Origin: Microcebus murinus
Lineage: Eukaryota > Chordata > Mammalia > Primates > Cheirogaleidae
Direction: 5' to 3'
DNA length: 64,000 nt
Assembly (NCBI RefSeq): GCF_040939455.1
Contig: NC_134129.1
Span: forward strand, 16,998,001-17,062,000
Below are positions 51,951 through 62,791 of the stretch, piece after piece. The notes under the pieces were generated by a model, which was not told where the DNA came from, did not search any database, and saw only the letters and a program-made list of their open reading frames with translations. Numbering within the stretch: the stretch's first letter is position 1; every line of letters begins with the position of its first letter. Position numbers and translations under genes: made by a program.

Positions 51951-52318
51951 AGACCATACAATGGAATATCATTCAACAAATAAAAGGTGCAAAATACTGA
52001 TATATATACTATTACATGATAAGCCACAAAAACATGAGGCTAAGTGAAAAAAGCAAGACACACAGACCATTTATATGAAATGTCCATAAAAGGCAAATCT
52101 GCAGAGACAAAGTGGATTAGTGGTTGCCTGGGGCTGGAGTGAGAACAGAGAATGACTGATCGGGCATCAGGGATCTGAGTGGGGTGATGAAAATGTTTTA
52201 AAACTGGTTTATAGAGACGGTTTGAACAACTCACTTAACTTAATAAAAATCACTGAACTGTACACTTAAAATGGATGAACCTTATAGTATGTAAATAAAG
52301 TTGTTTAAAAAAAAAAAC
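51951..52318 (+). mobile_element. Old L1 3' end with poly-A
   Basis: The plus-strand 3' region includes caatggaatatcattcaac, agtggttgcctggggctgg, aatcactgaactgtacact, and it ends in a short poly-A at about 52307-52316. It immediately follows an Alu. Confidence 0.8.
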
Positions 52319-53467
52319 CCAAGATTGAAACTCAAACTACAATTGAACTGCCAGTTCTTAGTCTGGCTTTATCACAGTAAATTATATTAGACTGTGGTGA
52401 AAAATTAGTAAGTGCTATATAGTCATAAAATGCTATGTGGTTATTATGATTAGACAATTCCCTGATAATAACATTCATACCGCCCAAAAAGTATCAAGCA
52501 AACTGGCTTCCTAAAGTTGAAAAGTCACTAGCCTGAAGATTGCTGGTGATTATCTTCTAAATCACGACTACCTTCTTTTAGATAATACTCATTTGAGATA
52601 TAAACAGGGACATTATGTTTACATTTTCAGAGTCCATCTCTCTACCCCTCCAACTGAGTTGTAACAGATGAAGAATTACAGCAAGAAACAGAAAATCTCA
52701 TCTAAATCCCACTGATTTATAGATGTGAAAATTCAGGGCCGTTAGTGAAGTGACTCACAGAGCCAGAATGGGAAAGACAGAAAAAGGCACAAAAGATCAG
52801 ACTATGATAACTGTTCACTGTTGTCTTTAAAAAAAAAAAAAAAAAAAAAAAAGGAAGTACAGCACTTATTAAAATCGGGACAAAACAAAGATGCCTAAAA
52901 TAAATCTAACATGCTTTTGGAGTTATCAAAATTAACAGTTCACTCATCTGAAAGAGAAGTGGTTTCAACAGTCTTGTTTTTCACAGTTTCTATCAAATTC
53001 TCACTCCTGTGAGAATAAACCTCGGCTCGGCTGACGTCCCGGGCAGGTGTAGAGCATTCAGCACAGGAAGCTCTCCCCAGCCCCGCAGCTGGAGTGAGGG
53101 AGTAAGACCTTCTTAAAGAACAGAGACTGATTCTGTGGTCCTCAATGGGCACAGACAGAGAGGCTTTTAAAGGAGGAAAAAAAAAAAAAAAAAAAAATCA
53201 ACTCTACCCCAGTTTTGGTGGATCGATGGATTGAGATAAAACTTTAATTTCTAAGAACTCAAATCACCGAATTTGTTTTTCTGTTCTACAAACCCAGACA
53301 CAAAATGAGTGTCACTAAGTAACTACACGTTGAAAGACCGCCTGGCAGAACCAAAAGGGCATTCCAGTTGGCATTTGCACACTTAGAAGACCCACGCTGG
53401 GTCAGGTAGAGACGTGCATCGTCGACACACGCCTCATCGATTTTCGCCCGCCGTCTCCGTGCCGTAC

Positions 53468-53582
53468 CTATCGTGTCTACTTTTCTTGGCAGATAAATCA
53501 TCTCCAGAGGCGGGTCTTCTCTTTTTCCTTGGTGGCATCGCTTTACTAAAGCAGCCTGAAGAACTGCAAGACCGCAGACTTC
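53468..53582 (-). CDS. DCUN1D4: DCUN1D4 coding exon 4 (nuclear-localisation segment)
   Basis: The exon encodes residues 46 (partial) to 84 (partial). It includes [13 protein letters not shown] and then the basic cluster MPPRKKRRP followed by SAKKSR, which fits a nuclear-localisation signal. The acceptor is ttgtag and the donor is gtacgg, with phase 1 on entry and phase 2 on exit. An internal ATG before PPRKKRR could serve as start of a shorter isoform similar to DCNL5, whose N-terminus begins with a comparable basic run; that is inference. Against the human sequence as I remember it, the segment before MPPRKK has three substitutions (D to G, N to S, V to A), so this linker is the least conserved part. 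Confidence 0.94.
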
Positions 53583-54234
53583 CTACAAAACGAAGCGAAA
53601 GAGCACAAAATTAAGGTACACCGCACTGGAACACTTCCAAAGGATATTATTGCCAAAGTACAGATTTTCATGGCTTGTGCTGCAGAGGGCTTAGACGTTA
53701 GCTGTAAATGCTATAAAGAGAGAAAATGGTTTTTAGTTTCTCTTTGAAAAAATATTACAGTGAAGAAATAAACCTAGCAATGACACACAAATAATACTTC
53801 CCATCAACCCAAATCCCACCAAAAATAGAAGTTATCACAATTTCAATTTACTCTCCAAAAACACTCATATAAATCATCTGAGCTTCCTGCTTCTCTTACA
53901 TGTCAATGTTCCTTCAAAAGGCACTGCACTGCTATCTCTCCTTTCTGTATTTTGTGAGGCAAGAGAATCTCAACCAGTAACCTTGACTCTAAAACACATA
54001 CAAGCACGTCAGTCCCAACACTCTTAAGCTTCACGGGATACCTGATTTAAAAAAGAAAAAACAAAACAGGATTTGGATTTTGGGGGCAGAAGCCTGATAC
54101 GACCTTGAGCAAAATTTCCACAATTATTTTCTTTTGTTTCTGCCACTGGAAGAAGATTCTGCCATTTGCGGTCAGGAAGCATACTTTCACTGGGTAGAAG
54201 ATATCAACATGTAGGAACAACAGACAATAATCAC

Positions 54235-54460
54235 AACCTCATCAAGCACTGACTGAGACCTTACTGTGAGCCGGGCCCTGCTCTGAACATTTGCATGCAC
54301 TGACTCAAGTAAGCTCACAGCAAGCCGATGAAGAAAGAGAATCCCGACTGCCTTATGCAGATAAGAAAACAGAGGCAGAGCGGGTTAGGGACGTGGTAAA
54401 ACTGAGATTCAAACCCAGGCAGTCTTGCTTGACTGTCTTAAACTGTCATAAATTACAAGA
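54235..54460 (-). mobile_element. MIR SINE
   Basis: The reverse-strand MIR shows actgtgagccgggccctgct, aggcagagcgggttaggga and gagattcaaacccaggcag in the expected order. Confidence 0.88.
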
Positions 54461-54869
54461 CAATTAAAATGCACCATCGTGGCACAAGTGTCGTGAGATA
54501 TTAAGTCATTTGGGTCCCACAATGACCCTGAACAACAGACAAGACAAACATAATTATTGCTACTTAACAGTCGGGAAGAACCAAGGCTGAGGCGTTCAAG
54601 GGACCTTGGGAGGTCTCAGGAGGAAGAAGGGGTGAGTTCTGGGCCGCCGTTTCTCCCTGCCTCGGCGCCTGCTGGACGGACCTGGGCCCCAGGGAGCGCG
54701 TGGACAGGACAGGGCCGGGCGCTGGGGTTGAAGGATCTGCAGTCAGCGTCAACCAGCGAGTCCCAGCTCTAACCCTGCCTACGCCGTTCCGCCACCCCCT
54801 CACCCACCTGGTCTTTCACCATCTGAAGAATAAGAACGGTGACATCTACCTCCTACGACTTTCATGAGG

Positions 54870-55110
54870 ACAACACATCCATTTGGCAAGTGCTTGGGTG
54901 CCGGGGGCTGTGCTTAGGGGCTGGGGACACAAACGGGTTCTGACCAGCACAGCGACAAGTGCCAGGCCTGCGCTCACTGAGCTCGCACGACACAGCTCTC
55001 TGTCACGTGGGTATGGCTGGCGTGCTCGCTTTCACAAGCAAGGAATGTGAGGCAGACAGGGACTCGAAGTCACAGCTGGGAAGCGGCGTGCGGAGCTGAG
55101 TGCGAATCCA
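54870..55110 (-). mobile_element. MIR-like SINE
   Basis: A second reverse-strand MIR-like copy with aagtgcttgggtgccgggg, aaggaatgtgaggcagacag and gtgcgaatccaagcagcc. It is more GC-rich and diverged. Confidence 0.6.
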
Positions 55111-57039
55111 AGCAGCCAGCGGCAGGGCCCCAGCTCTGGGCCACCACTCGCTGCCGCCTCTATGGGGCCCTGAAATTGGGACACTGTGAGAGGCACAGAA
55201 CTAAGGACACGGCACTGGGGAGTGTCCAGGGGCTAAAAACGGGAAAACCTGGGCAGGGAGAAGCCCAGGAGAGCGTAATGAATCACCCGGAGGCCGAAGG
55301 CGGAGAGAGCGCTTCAGGAAGAGAGGGCTCGAGGGCAGCCCAGAGGTGGAGGCAGGTGAGGAGTGAGGGCACACGCCGGCTCTGAAGGCAGGGGCCTGTC
55401 ACACTAGCCAATGGTCACAACCTTGCTAAGAGCAATGCTGGGGGCTGGAATCTAAATCCCCGTTCATATTGAGGCTGCTGAGTTCCTAGAGTGACTTGCT
55501 TCAGGAACACGCAGCCAAACGCACCCTCTCTGTTACAAATCAGGAGAACAGCCTCGATGAGGCTCCCACCCAGGGCCTGGTACCCGACGGCGTGTGGGCT
55601 CAAGGCCCTGCTCGCCCCTTCGGCACAGACCCAGAGCCCCGACAGGTCTAAATCGAGGACCTGCAGTCCCCTTTCCTGGGGCCCACCCACACCCTGTCCT
55701 TCCGAAGGTGGGAACAGAGGGTTCTTCAGAGACACAAGGCACCCCCTTCTCTCTCTCCCCGCAACTGCAGTGACAACTGGAAGAGAAAGAGCCAGAAAGA
55801 ATGCTGCCTACCACCCCACACCCTATTCAGTGTCCCTGAAAAACAGCGCCCCAGTTGCAAACAAGAAAGCATGCTACAAGGTCCAAAGAATTGCAGCGAG
55901 CCAAGCTTGTGCAGACTGCCGGCATGCAAGATTTATTCTCATCTATGAATGCCTTGGGGTGGGGCTTGCAGTCGCAGCGCCCGCCACACTGCCCAGCGAT
56001 GGAAAGCACCCTGCATCTCGAGGCTGGCTTCTCCCTCCCTGGATGTGCACGCGTAAAGGAGAGACATGTTATTCCAACAGCAGTCAGGGTTTGGTTCTGA
56101 GCACCTGGTCTGGCAGCAGCCGCCCCTTTCCACAAACATTTGCAGAACACAGAGGAAAATGCACTTATCTCCTCAGTCCATGGGAAGAGGAAGACTGTTT
56201 AAAATAATGTCTTCACCAATATTCCCAGAAAATGTGGGTTCATTGGCTCCTCTACCACCTGCCTCTGCATAGGAACACTGCTGTAACGCCTGGCTTGCAC
56301 CGAATCCTGCCTGTCAAGAGTGGCATGCTTTTGGTAAACATACAAACATAAGTGAACCAACTTCTTCAACTTTGTCTCGTTTTTTTTCTTATTGACGAAT
56401 GCTTTCTGTTAAAAGCTTCACAAATCACTTTTTCTTGTGTCTGGGTAAAACTTATCCATATCTTGAAACCCAAACCTTCCCAGATCTGGCAATTTACTCT
56501 TGCATTTACTCAGAATTTTTATCTCCTAACTAAGAAGCATGACTTTTTTTTTGAGATCTCTCCACTCTAATCATCCATCAGTGTAAGTGAGAGACTGTGA
56601 AGGGACCAGTCTTCACAGAGAAACCGTTCCCCTGCCGGGACGTCCAGCCCAGCCCAGGCTCTCGGTGACCCTCGCACGCTGCCTCCGAAGAGCATGAGGT
56701 TAACTCAGACCAAGGGACCGGGAGGGACCAAGGACCACGTGGCACAGCTCTTCAAGGCAGAGCCACCCTGGGATCCTTGATGACAGTGAAACGTTTCAGG
56801 CTACACAGAAAGCAATTTTTTAATTCTGAGGAAAACAAATTTGCTTAAAATAATAATTTGCTACCATGCACTAAATCAGCAAAAGACACAGAGCACCCGG
56901 CTCAAGTGTGTCTGCCGCAGCCTGCTGCACACCGCTGTCTCCACCGTTAGCCCCAGGGTCCTAACTGAGCAAGAGCAACCGCTGGGATTTTTCAGGAGCA
57001 CGTACAAAGGTCCACAATGATTTGTGAGGTCCTCTTTGG

Positions 57040-57135
57040 TTTACCTGTGCATACACAGCAGCTAATACAGATTACAATAATCAGACACAAACACTGAGTC
57101 ATACAGTAGACTCTTAATAAATTACTTGTTGAATG
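57040..57135 (+). mobile_element. L2 or MIR tail (short)
   Basis: The phrase cagtagactcttaataaatt followed by acttgttgaatgagta is typical of L2 or MIR 3' ends. Confidence 0.5.
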
Positions 57136-59063
57136 AGTATGTTTCTAAAACATATATAAATCACATTCTGTGAAAAAATCAGTACCTTGCAGAGAATTAA
57201 AACACCTACGAGTAGATAATACATCATCATTTCAGATTGTTTTCCCCCACCTGTCATTAAAATAAACACTATTGGTCTCATTGAGAGTTAATACTCTGGA
57301 AAAGAAAGAAAAAAATAAAAAATTTAAAATTATATAAAAAATTAAAAAAAAAAAACCACTGGACTTTTAAAAAAATTCTAACTGCCAGAAAACTTAAACA
57401 CAAATATTTAAGGAGTGTTTGCTTCTTAAAATAATTCTGTGACCCCTTTTTTACAAAAATACTGAAACACAAATATGTTCTATAATATAAATTTGTATTT
57501 ATTTATATCATTAAATTTAGACTTCACTGACTCAGAACTTGCATCACTTAATCTACTTCAATTAAAAAGTTTATCTTTAAACAACAAAAAAATGGAATAT
57601 GCAAATAATATAAATAAGAATGTTATGGAAAGTTGTCAGCTTCAGAGAATGAGCCGTTTTATCCTTTAAAAGTTATCTACTTAAGTACAAACCATCTGAC
57701 ATAGGCGAATATTAAGGTAGAGGCGAATATTAAGGCTGATGCTTTAGTATATTATTAACAATAATTACAAAGCACTTTCAAAGTTATCTTATTTATCTGC
57801 ATAAATCTGAGAGGTATTTCTACATTTCTACATTAGATGAACAGTGAATCTGAAATCAATCCTCCTATCCTTAGAAGCTCTTTCTTAATGCTGTGGTGTT
57901 TATATAATCTTTAGGAAGGCAATAAAAATTATATACAGTTTTTACCCAATGGTTATGATTTGAGTTCAGGTTCATTTCTTTTTGATTCAGTGTTTCAAGA
58001 GAACACATTAAAATTTTTTTTAGCTGACCCCATCTGATTTCAAATAAATCAGATAGTCAATGCACACAGACTTTTTTCCCCACATTAAATAAGCAGAAAT
58101 ATTGCCAACATTTTTTCAACAGGTTTATCCTGGTATTTGTCACAGAAAGTCAATTTTAAAGGGCAACTTGAGTTCACCTGGATCAAACCAAAGACCTTTT
58201 AATGTTTATCCAGCTTGCTCTTTTAATAATTTAACTACACATGTTATTCTTAATAAACAGTGCCTACTTAGGCACTCCACTGTCTTTTTTTTTTTTTTCC
58301 CCAATTTTTTTGCTATGTGGTCCTCAGGTAGAGTCTGTGTCAGGATTAATTTCCCATAAGACACATAAAACTGTGTTCCCAATTTCTAGTCATCCCCAAG
58401 CAAGAGGTCTACACAATTAGAGAATTTTTCTGACTCTTCCAAACTTCACACAAATGCATGTTCCATACAAAAATCTCACAAAATAGTCATTCTAGTGAGC
58501 TTGTATCATTACCTTATTTCACTAATAACATTTTACATGGTTCATTCTGCCACTTCAGTGTTTTTATATAGCTATTTCACCTCACTTTTCACTCAACGTG
58601 TCACAAAAATATAGCAATTTAAGTTGACAGATTGTCTTTTAAGACATCTAATATTTTTATTTCATTTTCTTGAATGCATCATTGGACTACTTTGCTTAAG
58701 TGAAACTTAGTTTTTTCTACATGCACAAATTTTTATCCTATTATTTAAGATAAAAAATTTTTTTCTTTCTCAATCTAAATAATTTTGACTTCTGACATTT
58801 ACCATCTTCCTCGCTCATTTTTTTGTCCTGTTAGGACTTTTTTTAATTCACTCCCTCTATTTTTGGGCTTCTCCGGAAATACTAATTCTCTCTGTCTTTT
58901 TCCCTTCAGTAGGGGGAAGACTGGAAGCACAAAAGGAAAGTTTTAGGGGGGGCGCAGAGCAGGAGGATACCCGGGCTCTTTTGACTCAGGTCTGACTCTT
59001 CCGTTTGCAGTGGTTGTAGGCACTGCTCAGACTACTGCTAGGCTAACACAGAGAAGCACTGCA

Positions 59064-59305
59064 GGCTGGGTGCGGTGGCTTACTCTTGTGATTCTAGCAC
59101 TCTGGCCAGAGCAAGAGCATCTCTACAAAAAAAAAAAAAAAAAAAATAGAAAAATTAGCCAGGTGTGATGGCACGTGCCTACAGTCCCAGCTACTTGGGA
59201 GGCTGAAGCAGGAGGATCGCTTGAGTCCAAGAGTTGGAGGTTGCAGTGAATGGTGATGACTCTAGCTGGGGCTACAGAGTGTGTCTCAAAAAAATAAAAA
59301 ACAAG
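59064..59305 (+). mobile_element. Alu SINE, internally deleted
   Basis: A plus-strand copy that has lost much of the left arm and linker, about 240 bases in all. It is diverged, with the duplication gaagcactgca / gaagcactaca (59053-59063 and 59306-59316). Confidence 0.93.
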
Positions 59306-61048
59306 GAAGCACTACAAGTGATTAAACTTTTTCAGACTTTCAGACATCAGAGATTTTAAGCTGTTTAATCTTTAAAGTATGTATGCTCTGTCAGGCACGA
59401 GAATCACAAACAATGCTGTAGCAAGGTGGGGAAATGTTAATGAAATGGGCCACTCTAAGAAATGACTACCACTCATCGACACTGGGCACTTACGAGGCAG
59501 CAGGCAGTGCACCAGCATGTCATACACCAAACATCACACCCATGCATCGTCACCAAAGGGAAAAACGGGAAGGCATGAGGCCAAATGCACTCTCCCCTTT
59601 CATCTTCCTTAATTATAACTTAGTTATTAAATTGCCACGTTTCAGGTTAAATATTTAGATGTGAAATTACTATAGTAACAACACTCATTTAAATCAAAAG
59701 TTCAAAATTAACTACATAATGTACAGAATTCAAAACTTAGATGTTTTATTACCGCAGCTGAAAGACAACCTCAGGGGTGTACAGATGCAAAATTCAATTT
59801 TAAAAATTAAAACTACACTAATTCTTAAGTCTTAAAAAATCCACAAAACCTGCCATCATATTGTTTCAGAATCAGAGAGAAATGTGCTTTTTTTTCTTAA
59901 CTATTAAAAGTGGCCCTAAAAAATTTATTTCAGTATTATTCTTAGTAGCTAAAAGTTAAATACACAAATTTATATAAATCAATAGGAGGCTGGAGAGACA
60001 TTATGATATAGCCATGAATTAGAAAATTCTGCAGCCATTAAAAAAGACAGCAGATGATTTTATAAATGTGTTACTATGAAAAGACCTCCAAGATTTCCTG
60101 AGTGGCAAAAAACAAGTGGCACATAAAAATGTACACTTGCATTTGGGGAAAAAAAAACATCATCATCACCATAATTTGGTTAACGCATATAATTTTAAGA
60201 AGTCACCTCTAGAAAGTCAAATGTAGAGTACCAGTGTTAGGCAGGAGCTGGGATGATAAAGTGGGACAAAAACTTTCACTTTTTATCTTATACTTTTTGA
60301 CACTTCTTTTAAAACCATGTGCATATATTTCTTTTAAAACTAATGAAGAAATTGCCTTTGACTGCCCTTGAGTTGATCTGTGTTTACCAATAGGGAAAGA
60401 TAAGGCGAAGGGACCCTCGGGCCCCTGCACTCCCAGACCACTCCTGGCAGTCTCCGCCCCGTGCCACTCCTTCCAGGGGTCTAGCGGGTGAGACTGAACT
60501 GAGCAGACAGCCCGCCAGCCCCTCTGAGCCTCCTACAGGTCTGCCCGCAGCGGTGCAGGCAGAGGGCATGAACGGTGCAGCCAAGGGGCGCCAACGCTCC
60601 CCTCCCACCGTCCCTCCGGGGTGTGGGGAAGGGGACAGCAGGTGCGCTGGACTGCACTTGCCTCGCTGTGGCCGTGACTCGGGTGAAACGCTGAGACGCT
60701 GTGCACTCCTGCCGCACATCTGCTGCGCTGCGCTTTCCAGCAAGACTGTTAACGTCATCTCTGCCTTATGCCTGACTTTCAATCAGTTCTGAACCAATTT
60801 GGAGAAGAGGGTAGGGAGAGCCCTAAATCTCAACAGCCTCTACGCAGTATAGTATGGACAGTATACCATCACTAATGCTAAACAGGAAAAAACATGGCTA
60901 TAAACATATACATTGCATAAAAATGTCAGAAGGAACCAACACTAAACCCCACACTGGGGGAAAGCAGTGGGGTTGGGAGGCATGAAGAACGACTGTCACT
61001 TTCCATCACATTTACTTTAATGCTAGTCAATATTCTCCAACCAAGCAT

Positions 61049-61335
61049 TGCTATGGCCTGAATGTGTGCCCTTCCCAAATTCAAATTGTGAAATCTAATC
61101 TCCAATGTGTTGGTATTAAGAAGTAGGGCCTTTGGGAGGTGGACTAGGTCTTGAGGCCCCGTGAATGGAAGTGGCCTCATGAAAGAGGCCTGCAGGAGCC
61201 ACGTGGCCCTTCTACCATGTGAGGATGCACCAAGATGTGCCACCAGTGGGTAAAAGACCTTGGCCAGACACAAGATCTTGCTGGTGCCTAGACTTCTCAG
61301 GCTCCAGAACCAGGAGCAACACATTTCCACTGTTT
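61049..61335 (+). mobile_element. MaLR LTR (MST/MLT1 type), truncated
   Basis: The segment begins gctatggcctgaatgtgtgc and continues with ctccaatgtgttggtattaa, agggcctttgggaggtgga, accatgtgaggatgcacc and ggctccagaacc. This is the pattern of MaLR solo LTRs. It is cut at the right by the L1 fragment and has no internal retroviral region. Confidence 0.8.
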
Positions 61336-61339
61336 TCAA

Positions 61340-62135
61340 TGTTATGGAACAGTTTCAGTAGGATAGGGTCCAGTTCTTTGTTGTAGGTCTGGAAGAATTT
61401 GGCTATGAATGCACCTGGTCCTGGGCTTTTTTCGTTGTTGTTGGAAGGATTGTTATTGCTGATTCAATCTTACTACCTGTTACTGGTCTATCTGTTCAGG
61501 ATTTCTATTTCTTCAGGCTTGGGAGGTTACATGTTTCCAAAAATCTATCCATCGGCTCTAGATTTTTTTAGTTGGTGTGCATACAGATGTTCACAGTAGT
61601 CACAGGTGACCTTTTGTGAATCCTCCCTAACACACTCTATGAAGCCAGTATCCTGATACCAAAGCCAGGAAAGGATACCACAAAAAAAGAAAGCAACAGA
61701 CCAATATCCCTCATGAACACAGATGTAAAAATCCTCAACAAAATACTAACAAACCGAATCCAACAAAAAAATAATTCACCACAATCAAGTGAGTTTCATC
61801 CCAGGGATGCAAGGATGGTTCAACATATGCAAATCAATAAATGTGATTCACCACATAAACAGAATTAAAAACAAAAAAGGTATGATCATCTCAAAAGATG
61901 CAGAAAAACCATTCGATAAAATTCAGTAGCCCTTCATGATAAAAACACTTAACAAACTAGGCATAGAAGGGACATACCCTAAAATAATAAAAGCCATATA
62001 ACGACAGACCCACAGCCAACACCACACTGAATGGGGAAAAGGTGAAAGCATTCCCTCTAAGAACTGGAACAAGACAAGGATGTCTACTTTCTCCACTTCT
62101 TTCCAATATAGCACTGGAAGTCCCAGCCATTTAAC
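61340..62135. mobile_element. L1 ORF2 fragment with internal inversion
   Basis: Bases 61340-61606 match L1 ORF2 on the minus strand (for example tgaatgcacctggtcctgg). Bases 61617-62135 match the directly following part of ORF2 on the plus strand (gaatcctccctaacacactc onward through the RT domain). The two halves are adjacent in a normal L1, so the left half is inverted. The element ends in mid ORF2 without a poly-A. Confidence 0.85.
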
Positions 62136-62492
62136 ATTTATGGAATACCTTTCAAACTGCATTACTGTTGCACCTTTTTAGTATAAACTAAAATACTTTA
62201 GCAGAGAAATAAATGATATCTTGAAAACATTAGAGAAAATCCCTAGCCCCTTTGAAGGGGTTAAAGTGCTCTATCATAAACCAGAGCCCCAGAAAAGATT
62301 TCCTACTGGGAAGGAGCTGTAACACGCTGCCTTCACTACACTCTGAAAAACAACCTCAACCAAGTCACAACTTGCTAATGGAGTGTATCATTACATAACA
62401 AAACAGAGCATTCGTGCGTGACTTGATTTTTCTTGCACAGTTTCATATTAAGAAGTTTACTTAAAACTAAACTGTGTTAGATGTACAGATAC

Positions 62493-62532
62493 CTGTTTGG
62501 TGATCGTCTTGGCCAACGTCTTCTGTTAGATT
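62493..62532 (-). CDS. DCUN1D4: DCUN1D4 coding exon 3 (40-nt small exon)
   Basis: The exon encodes residues N33-T45 plus the first base of Gly46 (NLTEDVGQDDHQT). It is bounded by a ttgcag acceptor and a gtatct donor. From memory the human protein has Ile where this sequence has Val in EDVGQ, a conservative change. The exon is short and its donor is weaker than the consensus, so skipping is plausible. Because 40 is not a multiple of three, skipping would shift the frame. Confidence 0.92.
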
Positions 62533-62720
62533 CTGCAAGAAATATGTTCATTGTTACCAAGGAAACACATGCCATACATCAAGTTTTAAAATTCAGCATT
62601 CTCATAAGCAACTGGTATCTTCATATCTAATTTGTTAAATCTAAATTTTTAGCAAATACAGTTACACAAAATGACTACTTCAAATAGTTGGTAATTTTTG
62701 TCTTTAAAAGATTGACTTAC
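62533..62720 (-). other. DCUN1D4 intron 2 (188 nt)
   Basis: A short intron between exons 2 and 3, gtaagt to ttgcag. It contains no repeat. Confidence 0.94.
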
Positions 62721-62791
62721 TAGCTTATTAAGGGTGTGATAGATCTTATGAATATTTGCCAGTGTTGAGAGATGAGAGTTCAGCTGAAAGT
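62721..62791 (-). CDS. DCUN1D4: DCUN1D4 coding exon 2
   Basis: The exon encodes residues N9 (second and third bases) to L32, reading [20 protein letters not shown] and then NKL. The acceptor is a pyrimidine tract ending in ccaag, and the donor is gtaagt directly after the Leu32 codon. The incoming phase needs one base (A) from exon 1 to complete Asn9, which agrees with the known start of the isoform with an MHSDAAAVN beginning. This is the N-terminal extension specific to DCNL4, before the PONY domain. Intron 2 downstream is only 188 bases. Confidence 0.93.

Larger units (their letters stand above)
49717..53467 (-). other. DCUN1D4 intron 4
   Basis: The intron holds two Alus (50560-50906, 51599-51940), a Tigger remnant between them and an L1 3' end after the second. 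Poly-A runs occur at about 52829-52853 and 53177-53197. Confidence 0.93.
53583..62492 (-). other. DCUN1D4 intron 3 (8.9 kb)
   Basis: The intron holds two reverse-strand MIRs (54235-54460, 54870-55110), a GC-rich unique zone (54600-56300), an internally deleted Alu (59064-59305), a MaLR LTR and an L1 fragment with inversion (61049-62135). The stretches 56300-59050 and 59310-61040 are mostly unique; an L2 tail is likely near 57040-57135. Confidence 0.93.

Noticed and set aside
55827..56150. Overlapping minus-strand frames opposite the 238-codon frame
   Set aside because: They are mirror frames in GC-rich DNA without splice sites in phase with DCUN1D4.
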